Origin: Molossus alvarezi
Taxonomy: Eukaryota; Chordata; Mammalia; Chiroptera; Molossidae
Reading direction: 5' to 3'
Length of the DNA stretch: 64,000 nt
Assembly: GCA_037176705.1 (NCBI GenBank)
Contig: CM073890.1
Location: 93,114,591 to 93,178,590 of the forward strand
Shown here one piece after another: positions 11,451 to 23,082 of the stretch (its first letter is position 1; each line of letters begins with the position of its first letter). A program made the position numbers and the translations under genes. The notes under the pieces were generated by a model. The model saw nothing but the letters and a program-made list of their open reading frames with translations, made no database searches and was not told the origin of the DNA.

Positions 11451-12669
11451 GTCTCTTCGTAAAACCCTGCGCGCTACTGACAAGTTCTCAGTAGAGAAAT
11501 GGATCAACAAAATGTGCTATATTCATAGGCTGAAATGCTGTCAACCACTGTATACATCTATAGATATTTATTTATAATTCATAGATGAACAGTTCTCAAA
11601 GCATTTTATTGTGAAGTAAAATAAAAATTCTAAAAGAATTTGTATACAGTGTGTATTATTTATCTCTTAAGTGTTGTGTAGAATGTACCAGTGAAGCTAT
11701 CGGGCCTCAAGTTTTCCAGGAAGGGGAGTTCCTGGACACGCCTGGGTTTTTCTGTGCCCTGTAAGGGATCTTGCAAAGCTGGGTGGCTGAACACAGAAAT
11801 GGTGTACCTGAAGGACTGTCGCAGGTTTCAGATAAGAAAAGTTACTTATAGGAATTCTCAGTGTTTACATGTAATTTACCCAGTTAAAGTTGCTTTAGAA
11901 TTTATATAATTGCCATAAAGGAAGCATCTTAGTCTGAGTTTATGGTTAAAAAATAACGGTTCTTTATTCCAAATTTACCAATGATGGGGAGGAAGCAGGA
12001 GCAGAGAGGGGAAAAAATAAAAATAGAGCAATAGTCTGTGAAACTACCCAGAGGAGTTTGTGAAAATTGTGCATGCATGACTGGCTTCCATGATCAGGTT
12101 TATTGAGGTCAAAAGGCATGTGGCTAGGAGCCGGCACACAAGTCCAGGTGGTTAAAGGAAGGAGTTGAGGAGCTGAATGTGTAGTTAAGAAGAATTAATT
12201 TGGAGAGTTCCATGTTCAGGTACACGGAATGACTACATTCTTTCCAGGACTTTCTGGCCTCTACTGGTTATCTGTGGAAGCCTGTGGTTGTCATTAAAGG
12301 GACTTGTTTGTCACAGTTGGTTCCTAATGAGGCTCCTGGCTCATTTCCTTTGCAAGCAGCTACCCTGTGGGGACCCAGAAGAGCCCTCCCAGAAACCTGG
12401 GTTTCCCTGATTCTGTCAGGTAGAACATTTTTAATGGCAAATGGCAGAAAGCTTAACTGAAAATTACTTGAACTAGTAAAGAATTGGCTTACAGTAAAGG
12501 GTAGATCTTGTCAACTTCAGAGGTAGCTGGTTTAAGAGGCCCAGATGAAGTCACTAAGATTTGGTTTCTTGGTGTCATCAAGTCCAGCAGAAATGACTCT
12601 GTCCCACCAAAGCCCAACATTGGTATTTGTCATGATTCTCATTGGGCTGGGTCACACATTCACCCTAGA
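11451..12669. other. Intergenic DNA, no gene recognised
   Basis: Mixed-composition sequence. Reading frames of 60-72 codons here have no recognisable domains. The part from about 12480, on both sides of the hAT element, looks like one older dispersed repeat split by that insertion, but I cannot name it. Confidence 0.4.
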
Positions 12670-12670
12670 C

Positions 12671-12895
12671 CAGCAGTTCTCAACCTGTGGATCACAATCC
12701 CTTTGAGGGTCGAATGACCCTTTCACAGGGGTCACCTAAGATCATCGGAAGACACATATTTCTGATGGTCTTAGGAACCGAGACACTGCTCCTCTATCCG
12801 TCTCCAGGTGGGTCTGCCCACATGCAGATATGCCCACATACAACGTGAGGAACTGTATTAAAGGGTCAGGGCATTAGGGAGGTTGAGAACCACTG
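12671..12895. mobile_element. Non-autonomous hAT element
   Basis: Terminal inverted repeats 'cagcagttctcaacctgtgg' at the left and 'aggttgagaaccactg' at the right are the classic ends of a small hAT family found in mammals. The inside reads 'gggtcgaatgaccctttcac', with 'aggaactgtattaaagggtc' near the right end. It has no coding capacity. The 8-base target duplication is no longer clear. Confidence 0.88.
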
Positions 12896-13849
12896 CAGAC
12901 TGATCACTATGGTCAGGGGAATGTACTGCCTCTGACTGGCTAAGACCCAACTTGTCTATGCGAGTCAAATCTGCCTAAACATTGTTTCCCAAGAGAAATT
13001 CGGTACTGTTTTTTTACCAGAAGTAGGACAAGTGGATGTTGGGTGTTAAACACAAAAGAAAGTCCTCTTTACCCCATGAATACTTCTTTTAATGGAGCCA
13101 GTAATCTATTTACATGTCTGTGCCGCCAATGGCACAGAAATATTGATATTTCCGGTTGTACACCTTACTCTCCCCACCTCGAGCACACACTTAGTTTGGC
13201 TGAAAGCTGGTTAGAAGTGGCTCCGAAATACTCGATCCCTCCATGTATAGGCAAAACATCCGATCAATAAGGGGACAAAGCCCTTGTCATACGCTTAAAA
13301 GGGGGAGAGAAAGCCTCCAGATATAACAGTCCACAGGGTACCACCAATTAATTTATGCATTAGAGATATGAAGAGCATTCTTCTTAAGGGAGAGAGAGAG
13401 ATGTAAGGAGATGTAGGACCCCTTGTAAGGGATCCCTCGTGTGTTAAGCCAGGAAAAAGGAGTTTTATATTTGGATGGTAAAAGGAAGCGAATTAGCAAT
13501 TTGGATGGGTGTGAGAAGAGACAGTGCTGGCGTGGAAAAATCCCTAGTGCTTCATTTAGTTGTTCAGTGTTTCATCAGCAATATCAATAGCATACTTAGA
13601 CTTTTTTCTTCCTTTGGCCATTTTACTTCTTTTGTGGTGTTTTATTTCTGTCATGTTTCGATTAAACACTATCTCACTTCCCTACTTCCCTCTCTCCATC
13701 CCTCCCCAAACCTTTTTACTGATGCCTGCCTGATAAAAGGCCCCACATCTGATATTAACCTAAAACTTCCTTGATTACTTAAAGTGGGTTATTCATTAAC
13801 AGAAGTTAAATTACTGATTGTTAGGCAAATCCTCTAATTCTTTCAAACT
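12896..13849. other. Intergenic DNA, nothing recognised
   Basis: No gene supported. Short open frames near 13043 and 13475 lack splice or domain support. There is a short ga-rich run near 13388-13404. Confidence 0.4.
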
Positions 13850-14345
13850 ACCGATTTGCTCGGAGAAGCGTCTGTAAATCCCCTGTAGAAATAAGCAGAG
13901 CTTTGTGCCAATCGTTAGCTCTAAGCAGAGGTTTGAGAGAGGGAGGAGAAGTTACTCATTTGCCCGATTCCACCCGGTGAGTCCAGGGGAGGGAGTCAAG
14001 TGCACCGCAGTTGACAAGCAGTGGAGGGGAGCTCGGCGGCTGCTGCCAACAGGGCAGGACAGGAAAGGACTGGACAGGACAGGGGCCACCGGGCTGCCTC
14101 TGAGCATGGTCCTGGGTTCCAGACGAATTGCTCCGCAGATCCAGCATTTTGCCTTCTCTTTCCTATGATGGCCAGAGTTTCCTGTGCTGAGAGGTATGGC
14201 TATCCTCTTTCCTGTCCTTTTGTTCAGCAAAAACAAGAGCTAATTAAAGTCAATGTCAGAAGCTGCAGTGGGACAAGGAGTGGGCTGCGGGAGCTGGGTA
14301 GAGAAACTTCCAGGGGCTGGCTGATTACGCAGATAAAGCGCCTTT
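13850..14345 (+). promoter_or_regulatory. CpG-enriched candidate promoter/first exon for VEPH1
   Basis: This segment has about fourteen CpG dinucleotides in 500 bases in a window otherwise poor in them outside SINEs. It has a CCAAT box (13909 area, 'gtgccaatcgttag'), no TATA box, and a strong splice donor 'cccg|gtgagt' with the exon edge at 13976. A second possible donor is 'gag|gtatgg' near 14192. It lies 9 kb before the first recognised VEPH1 acceptor at 22972, on the same strand. No transcript evidence is available, so calling it a VEPH1 start site is inference. Confidence 0.35.
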
Positions 14346-16250
14346 GGGAGCTGTGTGCCTAGCCATGTTTGCATGCTTCCCAGTTATTAGAGGAAAAAAG
14401 CCACTTCTCTGTGGGTGACTAAAACATGTCTCTAGGCCTCAGGAGCTGAAAACTATGCTTCTATGTGCATTTTTGGTTTTACTCTGTAATAGTCTAGGCT
14501 CATTTTTATTTCATACTTTTGTTTAGCTCAAGAAACATTTGCAACCAATGAAGAAACTGACCCTGCTCATGGTTTTCAAAGAAAATGCAACAGTATCTTT
14601 ATAGTCCCTGAGCAGGACAGTCATCATTACTATTTGTTGTTGCTATCATTCTTTCCATTGGTATTTTGGATATTTTAGAAATCATAATTGAATCTAACCA
14701 CTATTTTGTTCTTTCAAATATGTTTTTTATTCTTTCAAATTGCTATAGTAATCGATCATGGAGTTTCATAACATTTATATATGTTTCCAATTTAAAGAAT
14801 ACAATATATACTTAAGGTATTATTGGAATTGGTCGTGCAGTTTTCTGATTTATGGAATTTAAGTGTAAATAAAGATACAGTTAACACAGATTTTTTTTCC
14901 TTGTAATTTGAGAGTTTGGGTATGCTTTCTGAAAAAACAACAACAAACCTACAAAATTTGAATTAGAATTTTTAGCAAGATCTACATCAATTCCAGAGCA
15001 AATATAACCTTCAAAGTCTAACTTCACAGGGGAAAGTAGATGTACTTTGAAATTATTATGACAGGTCACAAATTCTCAGTTTAGAAAATTGGTTAACCTT
15101 GAAGATGTTTCCCTCACTCCCCAGGAAGAAAAATGTTTCCTATCTATTTTTGTTTCAATAAGATGAAATACACATTCGAATTTAAATATGGTTTTTGAGC
15201 CCTTGCCTAAATAGGGCACCAAACCTATTTTTCGTGAGCTTATGGTGACAAGCCTGCTACAAGCTTAGACTATGAGTCCTAGCAAAGAGCCCAGAGGCTG
15301 AGTTCTTTAGCATCATTTGGAATCCCCAGCCACGGAGGCTTAGTGGAAGCGAAGTGTAGCAACATGTGGCAGAGGAAACCAAGAGCCGCCCAGGGAACAA
15401 TAGACATCTTGTGGAAAGGGCTGAAATGTATGCGGCCAATTCCCATGGGAACGCCTGTAGTTCTTTCACACTGTGTGAAAAAGATGCTCCTTGAAAAGAA
15501 TCTGTAATCCTTTCTTTCAAGGGAAAAATCTATCTGAGAACTTTATCAAAAGTTTCTAGAACCCAAGTGGGTCTATGTTAGTCAGTGGGCATTTTTAATA
15601 TAGGTGATAAGATGAGAATGTTTATTGCACTGTGGAAGTGAAGTGTAGTGTTATCCAAAGCACAATGTGAATGAATATTGTTATTCTAGAAGTGAAGAAA
15701 CCAGAGAACATCTGAACCTGGAGATGGAAGCGAGAGGATAATTTCCTCAGAATAAATTGGCTTCCTGAGTTTTCCTGTATTTTCATGTAGCAGAATCTAC
15801 TGATGCATAATAGTGTAACCCAATAATGTTCTATTGGCATCCACTGAAGTCACCTTGAAGTCGTAAAGACATTCTTTCAAGTGTCCTGAAGGGAATTATA
15901 TACTCCCTCCTCACTGTTACTGTTTGGCCATGGTGTGGGTAGCATCAAGTAAGGCTTTCTCTCCAGGGAACAAGATAAATTTGCCAAAAAAAAAACCAAA
16001 AAAAAAACAGGGACACATTTAAGATAGTTCATGAAGTACCCCGACTAAAGATTGAGGGAAAGTACAAGTAAGATATAAATATGGCCCAAATGGAGGACAA
16101 CCTAGGCATCTTTAATGCTGTGCGCTCAATGTTAGGTCACGGTACAGTAGTGCATTTGTTTTTAAAAGGGTTGGCGTGGGGACATGTTGACAGGTGAATG
16201 GCCTGTAAGAATGATATTATTAAACATGTGATTGCTGTCACTTCTTGTAT
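14346..16250. other. Non-coding DNA, no repeat or gene recognised
   Basis: AT-rich for the first half. Around 15200-15500 the composition is more balanced and holds two short palindromes (15440-15451 and 15464-15480). No exon with matching frame and splice sites seen. Poly-A-like runs occur at 15985-16008. Confidence 0.4.
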
Positions 16251-16254
16251 GGTT

Positions 16255-16440
16255 GCTATCTGCCAAGGTCTGTGTTAAATGCTTTACATAACCTCATCAA
16301 ACCTCCCAACAACCCATGTTACAATCCTCAGGTCAAAGAAGAAACCTGAGGCTCAGGGAGATTAATTAATCTGCCCAGGTTTACACTACAGGCAATGGCA
16401 TAGCTGAATCCAACTGTGTCTAGGTTCCCACTTTTTACTG
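16255..16440 (-). mobile_element. MIR SINE
   Basis: The reverse complement follows the MIR consensus. The + strand reads 'ttaaatgctttacataacct' near 16275, 'gaaacctgaggctcaggga' near 16341, and the core-like 'atctgcccaggtttacacta' near 16369. An old mammal-wide element with no function visible. Confidence 0.75.
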
Positions 16441-16475
16441 AAGTCCCATAGTGGACAAGTCTGAACCCTACACTC

Positions 16476-16724
16476 CTTTTTTTTTTGGTTAATGCTCACC
16501 CAAGGATATTTTTGTACTGATTTTCAGAGAGAGTGGAAGGGAGGGAGGGAGAGAGAGAAACATTGATGTGAGAGAGACACATTGCTTGGTTGTCTCCCAC
16601 ACAACCCTGACAGGAGCCAGGGATAAAAGCTACAACGCAGGTGAGTGCTCTTGACTAGAATCAAACCCAAGACCCATCAGTCCACAGGCTGACACTATCA
16701 CCACTGAGCCAAATCGGCCAGGGC
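16476..16724 (-). mobile_element. VES-type SINE (older subfamily)
   Basis: Minus-strand VES with its T-run (A tail) at 16477-16486, 'gctcacccaaggata', a G/A-rich middle and the head 'gagccaaatcggccagggc' at the right end. Flanking repeats 'aaccctacactc' (16464-16475) and 'aaccctacgctc' (16728-16739) differ at one base. The internal signature is the GTCAAG type. Confidence 0.92.
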
Positions 16725-16739
16725 ATTAACCCTACGCTC

Positions 16740-17470
16740 TTTTAAAAATGTAAGAAAATTGTATATAATCGAGTGATAAGAACCATTAAGAATAAATAGA
16801 GGATGAAAAAGAAGGAATGCTAAAGAAATATAAACTACTGTATCTATTAAAAGAAGAGATGTTATCACTATCTGTAAGCCAGAAAAATTACTAATAAAAG
16901 AATACACATACTCACAGATGACCAGATTCTCTATTTTTGTAAAAGAAACTCTTCAAGGAGACATTTCTCCATGTGTTGATGGCATAAAAATATGATTGAT
17001 CACCAAATGTCTAGGAAGATTTATGAGGTCATTCTCCTGGAGCCTATGATCTGGTTCAATGGCAGGTGTGTGGCCACCTGACCACACATTTTGTGGGGCA
17101 GCATTCTGGGAAGACAGTCCTACTGTCCACATCTCAGTGATCACACAGATAGATTTATCTACAGTACAGCTTCCCGTGCACTTTGCCGACAGATTGGTGG
17201 TTTGATGGGTAATAAACCTACTACAGGAACAGGCAAAATAGGGATAGAGAATTATACAATTTAAAAACATGTTTGTTTGTTTTTTTAAAAAATTACTGTG
17301 TTAACTGTTGAAACAATAAAAAAGTGTTTCAGTATCTTTTTCTCCTCTGGAGTGTCAATAGATCAAGCAGGATAAACATTTCTCTGCAATATTTAAAGTA
17401 CAAATTTACATATCAAGTGGATTTTTATGAAAAAACTTCCAGCAAATAAAGTGGGGAAAAAAAAGAGGGT
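16740..17470. other. Non-coding DNA, nothing recognised
   Basis: AT-rich, with no gene or confident repeat. Confidence 0.4.
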
Positions 17471-18060
17471 ACAGTAAATCCTCACTTAACATCACTGATA
17501 GGTTCTTGGAAACAGCAATTTTAAGCAAGACAAGGTATAACAAAACCCATCTCCCCATAGGCTAATTGTTATAAACAAGAGTTAAGTTCCTATGTCATAT
17601 TTCTGGTCACAAAAACAGACCAAGCTTTTAAATAAAGACCCAAAGAATCCATTAATAAACACTGAGATAGATGTGAGCTACATTTATTACTACATTTTAG
17701 AAAGATTAATAAAAACGAGTCGGATCATTCTTTTCCAACCCGTTTCCTCCGGTTCCAGATCTCCAGTGGCAGGAGTCTACCCTTGCAGATGAGGACGCCA
17801 GGTGGGAACCGCCCTGGGCAGGGCGCCCTTCCACTGGGGGGCGCACTCGCACACTCAGTCTGGGACAATTTAGAGAAGCCCATTCACCTTAGGTACACGT
17901 CTTTGGGATGTGAGAGAAAAGGGATGCACCAGAGAAAACCCTCCCAGACGTGGGGAGAACTTGCATACTCCACACAGACAGGGGCTGCTGGCTGGGACTC
18001 CATTTTCTTCTAAACAATGTTAGAACCAAAACGATGTTCAATTAAAGGACATTATTCGAG
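17471..18060 (+). mobile_element. Tigger7/MER44-like DNA transposon fossil
   Basis: The left end 'cagtaaatcctcacttaaca' and the following 'gataggttcttggaaac' match the start of the MER44/Tigger7 group as I remember it. Further phrases are 'gttaagttcctatgtcata' (17581) and 'acacagacaggggctgctgg' (about 17973). The right part, from about 17720, is more GC-rich and may be part of the same element or a neighbour. No transposase frame is visible. Family assignment is from memory. Confidence 0.55.
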
Positions 18061-18153
18061 AACCTGCTGTATGCATTTTTTAAGTAAGTTTGTTCCATGT
18101 ATTAGCAACTTCCTGCATTCTTAATAAATACTATCAGTAGTATTTATCTAGAG

Positions 18154-18433
18154 CCGCGATTTTCAACCAGAATGCTGCAAGAATTGTTGAAACATGCAAA
18201 TACCTGACTATTAAGTCAGGGGCACTGACCTCTTTTCTCTTAGGTTGTCAAATTAAAAAATGACAACAGCCAACACACCAATAGCCATCCTGTGAGAATG
18301 AATCAAAATTATACCTATTTTGTTGTTGTTGTTATGTTAGATTGGCAAAAAAATATAAGCTGCTGTCTGGCGTGCCTCAGAATTTCAGGGATTAGCCTAC
18401 GTGCCATGAGGTGAGAAGGGCTGAAAAGTGCTG
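18154..18433 (+). mobile_element. Non-autonomous hAT-like element, copy 1
   Basis: Begins with 'gcgattttcaacca' and ends 'gggctgaaaagtgctg', degenerate inverted ends. The inside phrases 'gaatcaaaattatacctatt' and 'tgacaacagccaacaca' are shared with the copy at 22589-22859, which shows they belong to one family. This copy is more decayed at its ends. No coding capacity. Confidence 0.78.
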
Positions 18434-18985
18434 AGAACAAGAGGACCACTTCTTCGGGCTGTGGGCCCGACAGGACAAACGCAGTGTTTTGAGCTGTGCG
18501 TGTGGAGAGGGGGAGGGAAGTGTTAATTAAGTTACAGTTCTCTCTTCCCCAGGCTTTGTGAAATGGCTCCCAGTGGCCATTCCAGTCACCTGCTTGAGTT
18601 CCTGTTGAAACTGTGTTTCCTGCGTGGCTCCCCCACCCCCATTCTTCCCGGGGAAAGTATAGATTTTCACGAACACAGGGAGTTTTGTTTTCTCTGTTAA
18701 AAACAACTCTACTTTACTGGAGCAGGCTTTATGTTTCGCCCCAGGAAACAGAGCATTTCACTCAGAGGTAGCTCTCTGTCCACCGGGTGAGGTGCAGCCT
18801 GTCACCTGACCAGCTCTGAGCTGCTGGTGGCATCGGGCTGCATTCCTGGAATTCCTTCCCGGGCACTGCACTGCGGTGACCGACTTCAGGTTCACTGCGC
18901 TCGCTGTCCCCTGGAGTCCGCTGCCACATCTCTGCCCAGCTAAGTGACAGCAAGTGAGCCTTTGAGGAGTAGCATGCAGGTAAAC
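18434..18985 (+). promoter_or_regulatory. Second CpG-enriched candidate first exon/regulatory segment
   Basis: A moderately GC-rich block with a CpG cluster at 18780-18920 and a good splice donor 'gcatgcag|gtaaac' (exon edge 18979), 4 kb before the VEPH1 acceptor at 22972. The open minus-strand frames across it (18758-19081) have no domain. It could be an alternative VEPH1 first exon, an enhancer, or chance. Confidence 0.28.
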
Positions 18986-19244
18986 TGAGTTTGCCCGGAG
19001 AGTTGTGACTCCCTGAAATGTGTCACGCTGGGTGCAGAATTCTTTATCTTTTTGTGGTGTCCATTTCTCCTTACTTGTCAACCCAAACCGGCTTTAGAAA
19101 TATATACGAAGTCATGAGAATGTGGACTTCAGATGAGGCTCCTTTAAACATGAGGAAAGGACATTATGAGCGTGAAAGTTGGGAGTAAGAAGGAATTTTA
19201 TACACCAGATTGTTTTGTAATTCAAAAAGTCCGAGATTGGGAGG

Positions 19245-19370
19245 CTGACCTACTTGGATGCGAACCTTGCCTCTGTGTGTAACCTTGGACAGGATGTTTT
19301 CATCTCACCAGCCCTGTTTCCTCTTTGGTGATAATATCTGCCTTCAGGGTTGATGAGAGAACTAAGAGAA
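19245..19370 (+). mobile_element. MIR SINE
   Basis: Old MIR: 'gcgaaccttgcctctgtgtg' near 19260 and 'gtttcctctttggtgataat' near 19316 follow the MIR core and its 3' flank. Confidence 0.65.
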
Positions 19371-19404
19371 GAAAGAGTCTAGAAAAGAGCTTGGTGTATA
19401 GGAA

Positions 19405-19480
19405 ATCTCTGGGTGTGTGCACATAATTGCAGATGTGTGCATATGTGTGTGCTTGTGTGTGTACAGTGGGTACATCTGTG
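19405..19480. repeat. Degraded (GT)n tract
   Basis: A TG/TGTGC-rich stretch with interruptions, for example 'tgtgtgcttgtgtgtgtac'. Confidence 0.6.
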
Positions 19481-19789
19481 TACATGCATGTAGGCCACAG
19501 GTCGATGCCATTCAGAAGGATAGCAGGTTTCCCAGGAGATGAGATTGAATTTGATCTGGCTCTGACCTTCTCTGCTGTTGCAAAGAGATCAGACACTTGA
19601 GCAAAACATTGGCCTGAGCTGCTGAAAAATAAATAACGTGTCTTGCTGATCCTTATCCGGGAAAGGATGGTATAGTGTAGCACGTGGGGTGCTCTTTAAA
19701 TGAGGACTCGTGGGAAGGGAGGTAGCTCAATAAGTATCACACACAGTCATGTATACAACTGTACACAGCCTGATAGGGCTGTGTCGTGA

Positions 19790-19970
19790 GAGGCCAAGTG
19801 CCTTCGATCCTGACTCTGCAGCTTACTCTCCATGTGCCTCTGGAGGTCAGTTTCCTCTCTGAAGGTCAGTTTCTCATCACATGGAATTATAAGAATTAAG
19901 TTACTCAATACTTGGGAAGTGCTTGGAGTGGTACCTGACACACAGTTAACATCACCTGTTGGTGTCATTA
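19790..19970 (+). mobile_element. MIR SINE
   Basis: MIR wording: 'gatcctgactctgcagctta' (19806), then 'gaattataagaattaagtt', and 'gtggtacctgacacacagtt' (19928). Diverged, with no function seen. Confidence 0.7.
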
Positions 19971-19984
19971 TTTTACAAAGAGCT

Positions 19985-20170
19985 CGATAACGTGTTAGCA
20001 GCTTTGATCTTCAAAATAATCTAATGAGATAGACTAGCATGTATTAGCCCCATTTTGCAGATCAAGAAACTGAGGCTCAGGGAAGGGAAAGGCATGAACC
20101 AAAAGTCCGATAACCACTAAGGGGCCAGTCTGGGACTTGAGCCTCAGTCCCAACTAGAAGCTCAGGACAT
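19985..20170 (-). mobile_element. MIR SINE
   Basis: On the + strand 'gccccattttgcagatcaag' (20047) and 'aaactgaggctcagggaag' (20067) are the reverse complement of the MIR core. Confidence 0.7.
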
Positions 20171-21104
20171 GTGCATTGAATGAAAAATATTCTAAAAGTT
20201 TGGCTCAAACATCCTTACCTCCACAAAGCGATTCCTTATCACTTTTTCCTAGGAGAGCTCTCTCTCTCCCTTGTACTTCCCCAAACTTTCTTTTACAATA
20301 AACAGAAAACTTCTGGGTCAGCCCTGTATTGTAGAATGTTTGGTATAAGTCTCACCCCTCCCTCTCCCACCCTTAGATGTGTGAAAGTTTTCATGTATAG
20401 TTGTGCATTGAAGAATAACATTTTGCACATGATGAACATTCAAGAGTAACAGATGCAGGTGGGAGCGTGGATGTGGGAGCGTGGATGTGGGGCTCCACAC
20501 CAGCTGTCACTATGTGTAGAAAGAAGCTGCCCAGGAAAAGCCTGTGGGTGCTCCTCTCCCCCTGCCTGCATTCCCGCTCCTTCCCAGAGCTCTGGCTTTG
20601 ATATGTATGGGGCAGCTGAATCTGATTCAGGAAATGCCAGATACTGACCAACAAGCTGACTGGTCAAAGTAAAGACATTTCCACCCAATGTCTTATTTTC
20701 CTGAATAGTATTTCACTGAGACTCTGTCACTGTAAATGTCTGGGACGAGGTGGGGAGGATGTGTTAAGGAGAAAATTCAGGGGAGAAAATGTCCTAATTT
20801 TTCTTGTAGATATTATAATTCACTCTTCCACATTTGCCATGGTGCAAGCAGTTTCCCTACCCACTGAAACCTTCCCTACCACTCTCCTTCATTTCTCTTC
20901 CTCTGCGCTTCTCTTCCTTGTGACTCCTGCTCTTGGTTGGCCTAAATCCCAGGGCACAGGTGGGCAGGGATGCAGGGGCAGTGTAGGAGGGAAGAAGAGT
21001 TCATTTTCTTAAGACTCGACCCATCTCTTCATCCTCAAATGTTATTTAATGCTCTGAGGGCCTTTATTCCTAATAGTAGCCTCACGTGGAATCAATATAC
21101 CACA
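20171..21104. other. Non-coding DNA with a small 14-base duplication
   Basis: No gene recognised. A direct repeat 'gggagcgtggatgt' occurs twice in tandem at about 20461-20488. Overlapping open frames here are short and lack domains. Confidence 0.4.
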
Positions 21105-21330
21105 ATGGCTGTGAACTTGGAGCTTAGCACTCTGGATCCAAACTCTAGTTCTCCAGTTTACTAGCTGTGTGGACTGGACAAGTTATTTAATGCCTTGGGT
21201 TCCTCACCTGTCAAATGGGCTTGAAATGTCCTCATATAGGTATTATCGGGGTTAAATGAATTAATGTTTTCAAAGCATCTAGAACAGTACCTGGCACATA
21301 GACAAGCGTATATACATATTGGCTGTCATT
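21105..21330 (+). mobile_element. MIR SINE, well preserved
   Basis: Almost the whole MIR is readable: 'actagctgtgtggactggac' (21161), 'gggttcctcacctgtcaaat' (21198), 'ggttaaatgaattaatgttt' (21250) and 'agaacagtacctggcacata' (21281). Confidence 0.85.
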
Positions 21331-22588
21331 TTTCTGAAGCTGGTAGGCAATGTGAAAGTGACCCACAGGCAATATTGCCCTTGAAGTCTCTTCATTGGCC
21401 TATGAATTGCATCTTTCGGACTATTACCGAGAGCTGATTTCATTGAGTGTCTGGTGAAAGATTTGGCTTGTATTTAGAGACCATGTCTCATAGAGAGTAT
21501 GTATCTTTAAACTTTAAAATTGCATTCCGCACAGATAGGTGCTCCCACAGTGATAGCTCAGAATGGATGTCTGAGACGGCCCAGGAAGCAGCAGACTCCC
21601 CTATCCCTTTCACACTCGTTCTGTGGAACACAGACAGTGGAATGCTGGGCGGGATTGCCTACTGCTTGTATTAAATAAATCATCTCGGCTCTCACTCTGT
21701 GCGCACGTGGCTGCATTTGTAAGTTACTTGCATGTAAGAGATGACTCCACTGTAAATTGTGAGGAAAGCCCACTAGCCTGAAATTCAAAGAACAGCACTG
21801 CCACTGTTACCATGGGGCCTTGATGATGTCATTAAACCTCCCTGGCCATTAAACCTCCCTGCAGTACAAATGGTCTGTGATTTTATTAGGCCCAGAAGGG
21901 AGCTGATGAGAATAATCAGATATTTAATTTGAGCCATTTCCCGACTGTTAATTGAGTGAGAAGTACAGTGGGACTTTATTATTTCAGCTGTGGGAATAGA
22001 GGGAGGATTGCCCGATCCCAAAGCCCTTCTCCTTTAGCCTGCATTGAAATGTTATCTTCAAGTTCAATGTTCAAGTTCATGTTCACATTCTGTCACGATT
22101 ATCCGCACGCTCCTAGAGAGAGTCTTCTATTTCATGGCTACTTGTTTGGAGAGTGTGAAAGAATAGGGCAAGTACGGAGGTCGTCTTCTGGACGTGGGTT
22201 GGGCAGCTTCTTTGGTGAATATAGCAAAGAAGCCCGACCAAGAGGGTAGCGTTGGTTTCCATGTCCAGGGAGAGATGAAACCAGACGGTGGGTCTAAAGG
22301 ATGCTTCCTGTGTCCTCTTTTTCCTTCTATTGCCCTTTTCTGTTTGGTTTCCATGGGAATCTGTTGGGAAAATCTGGCAACTGTTCAGCTTATTTGTTGC
22401 TTGTCCTGGTGGCATGGGGAAAAGGAGAAGAATATAGAAAAGGGAAAAAGAAGTGTGAGATTTACACTCCTTTTTAAGGCTCAAATTAGGTTTCTAGAGA
22501 AACCTAATAATTTCTTACAGGACTTTTTGAGACAAAAATAAGGAAGGATCTCATATGCAGATATCAAGCCAGAGTCTGTTCTCCGTGC
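21331..22588. other. Non-coding DNA before the hAT copy
   Basis: No gene or confident repeat. Overlapping open frames at 21956-22541 on both strands have no recognised domain and no matching splice sites. Confidence 0.4.
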
Positions 22589-22859
22589 CAGCGATTTTCA
22601 ACTGGCGTGCCATAAGAATTTTCAAAACAAGCAATATATGGGTATTTAGTGAGGGGTGCTAACCTCTTTTCCCGTAGATTGTCAAAAAAAAAAAAAAAAT
22701 GACAACAGCTGACACAACAATAACCGCCCAGTGTGAATGAATCAAAATTATACCTATTTTTTTTTGTCAGATCAGAAAAAAAATATTGTGTTGGTGTGCC
22801 ACAGAATTTTAGTAATTAGTTTATGTGTGCCATGCAATGGAAAAGGTTGAAAATCACTG
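22589..22859 (+). mobile_element. Non-autonomous hAT-like element, copy 2
   Basis: Terminal inverted repeats 'cagcgattttcaac' and 'ggttgaaaatcactg' bound a 271-base element sharing its interior with the copy at 18154-18433. The flanking 8-mers 'ctccgtgc' and 'ctctataa' agree partly, with mostly transition differences, as expected for a decayed hAT target duplication. It contains a 16-base A run near 22685 and lies 113 bases upstream of a VEPH1 exon. Confidence 0.85.
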
Positions 22860-22933
22860 CTCTATAAACATCTCCAAAGGTATTTTTTTTCTCTCTGCTG
22901 GGCACCAAGTTCACATTCTGAGGTCATGTTTTT

Positions 22934-22972
22934 CTACTAATGGCTACATTGTGTCATTTGTTTCTCTTGCAG
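22934..22972 (+). promoter_or_regulatory. VEPH1: Branch point and splice acceptor of the VEPH1 5' UTR exon
   Basis: 'ctactaat' at 22934-22941 is an excellent branch-point match, about 32 bases before the AG. The acceptor is 'gtttctcttgcag' ending at 22972. This fixes the probable left edge of the exon that carries the start codon. Confidence 0.75.
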
Positions 22973-23007
22973 AGAGTGTCAAAGAAGACCTCCAAGTCTG
23001 GGGGGCA

Positions 23008-23073
23008 ATGACCTTCCAAGGAATACAAAGCATACCTCCTGCTACATGTTTTTGTCTTACTAACCTCTCATAA
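23008..23073 (+). promoter_or_regulatory. Upstream ORF 1 in VEPH1 leader (21 codons)
   Basis: ATG at 23008 in 'gggcaatgacc' (purine at -3), stop TAA at 23071-23073. It ends 56 bases before the main start, leaving room for reinitiation. Presence is certain; translational effect is inference. Confidence 0.5.
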
Positions 23074-23082
23074 CTGGGACAC

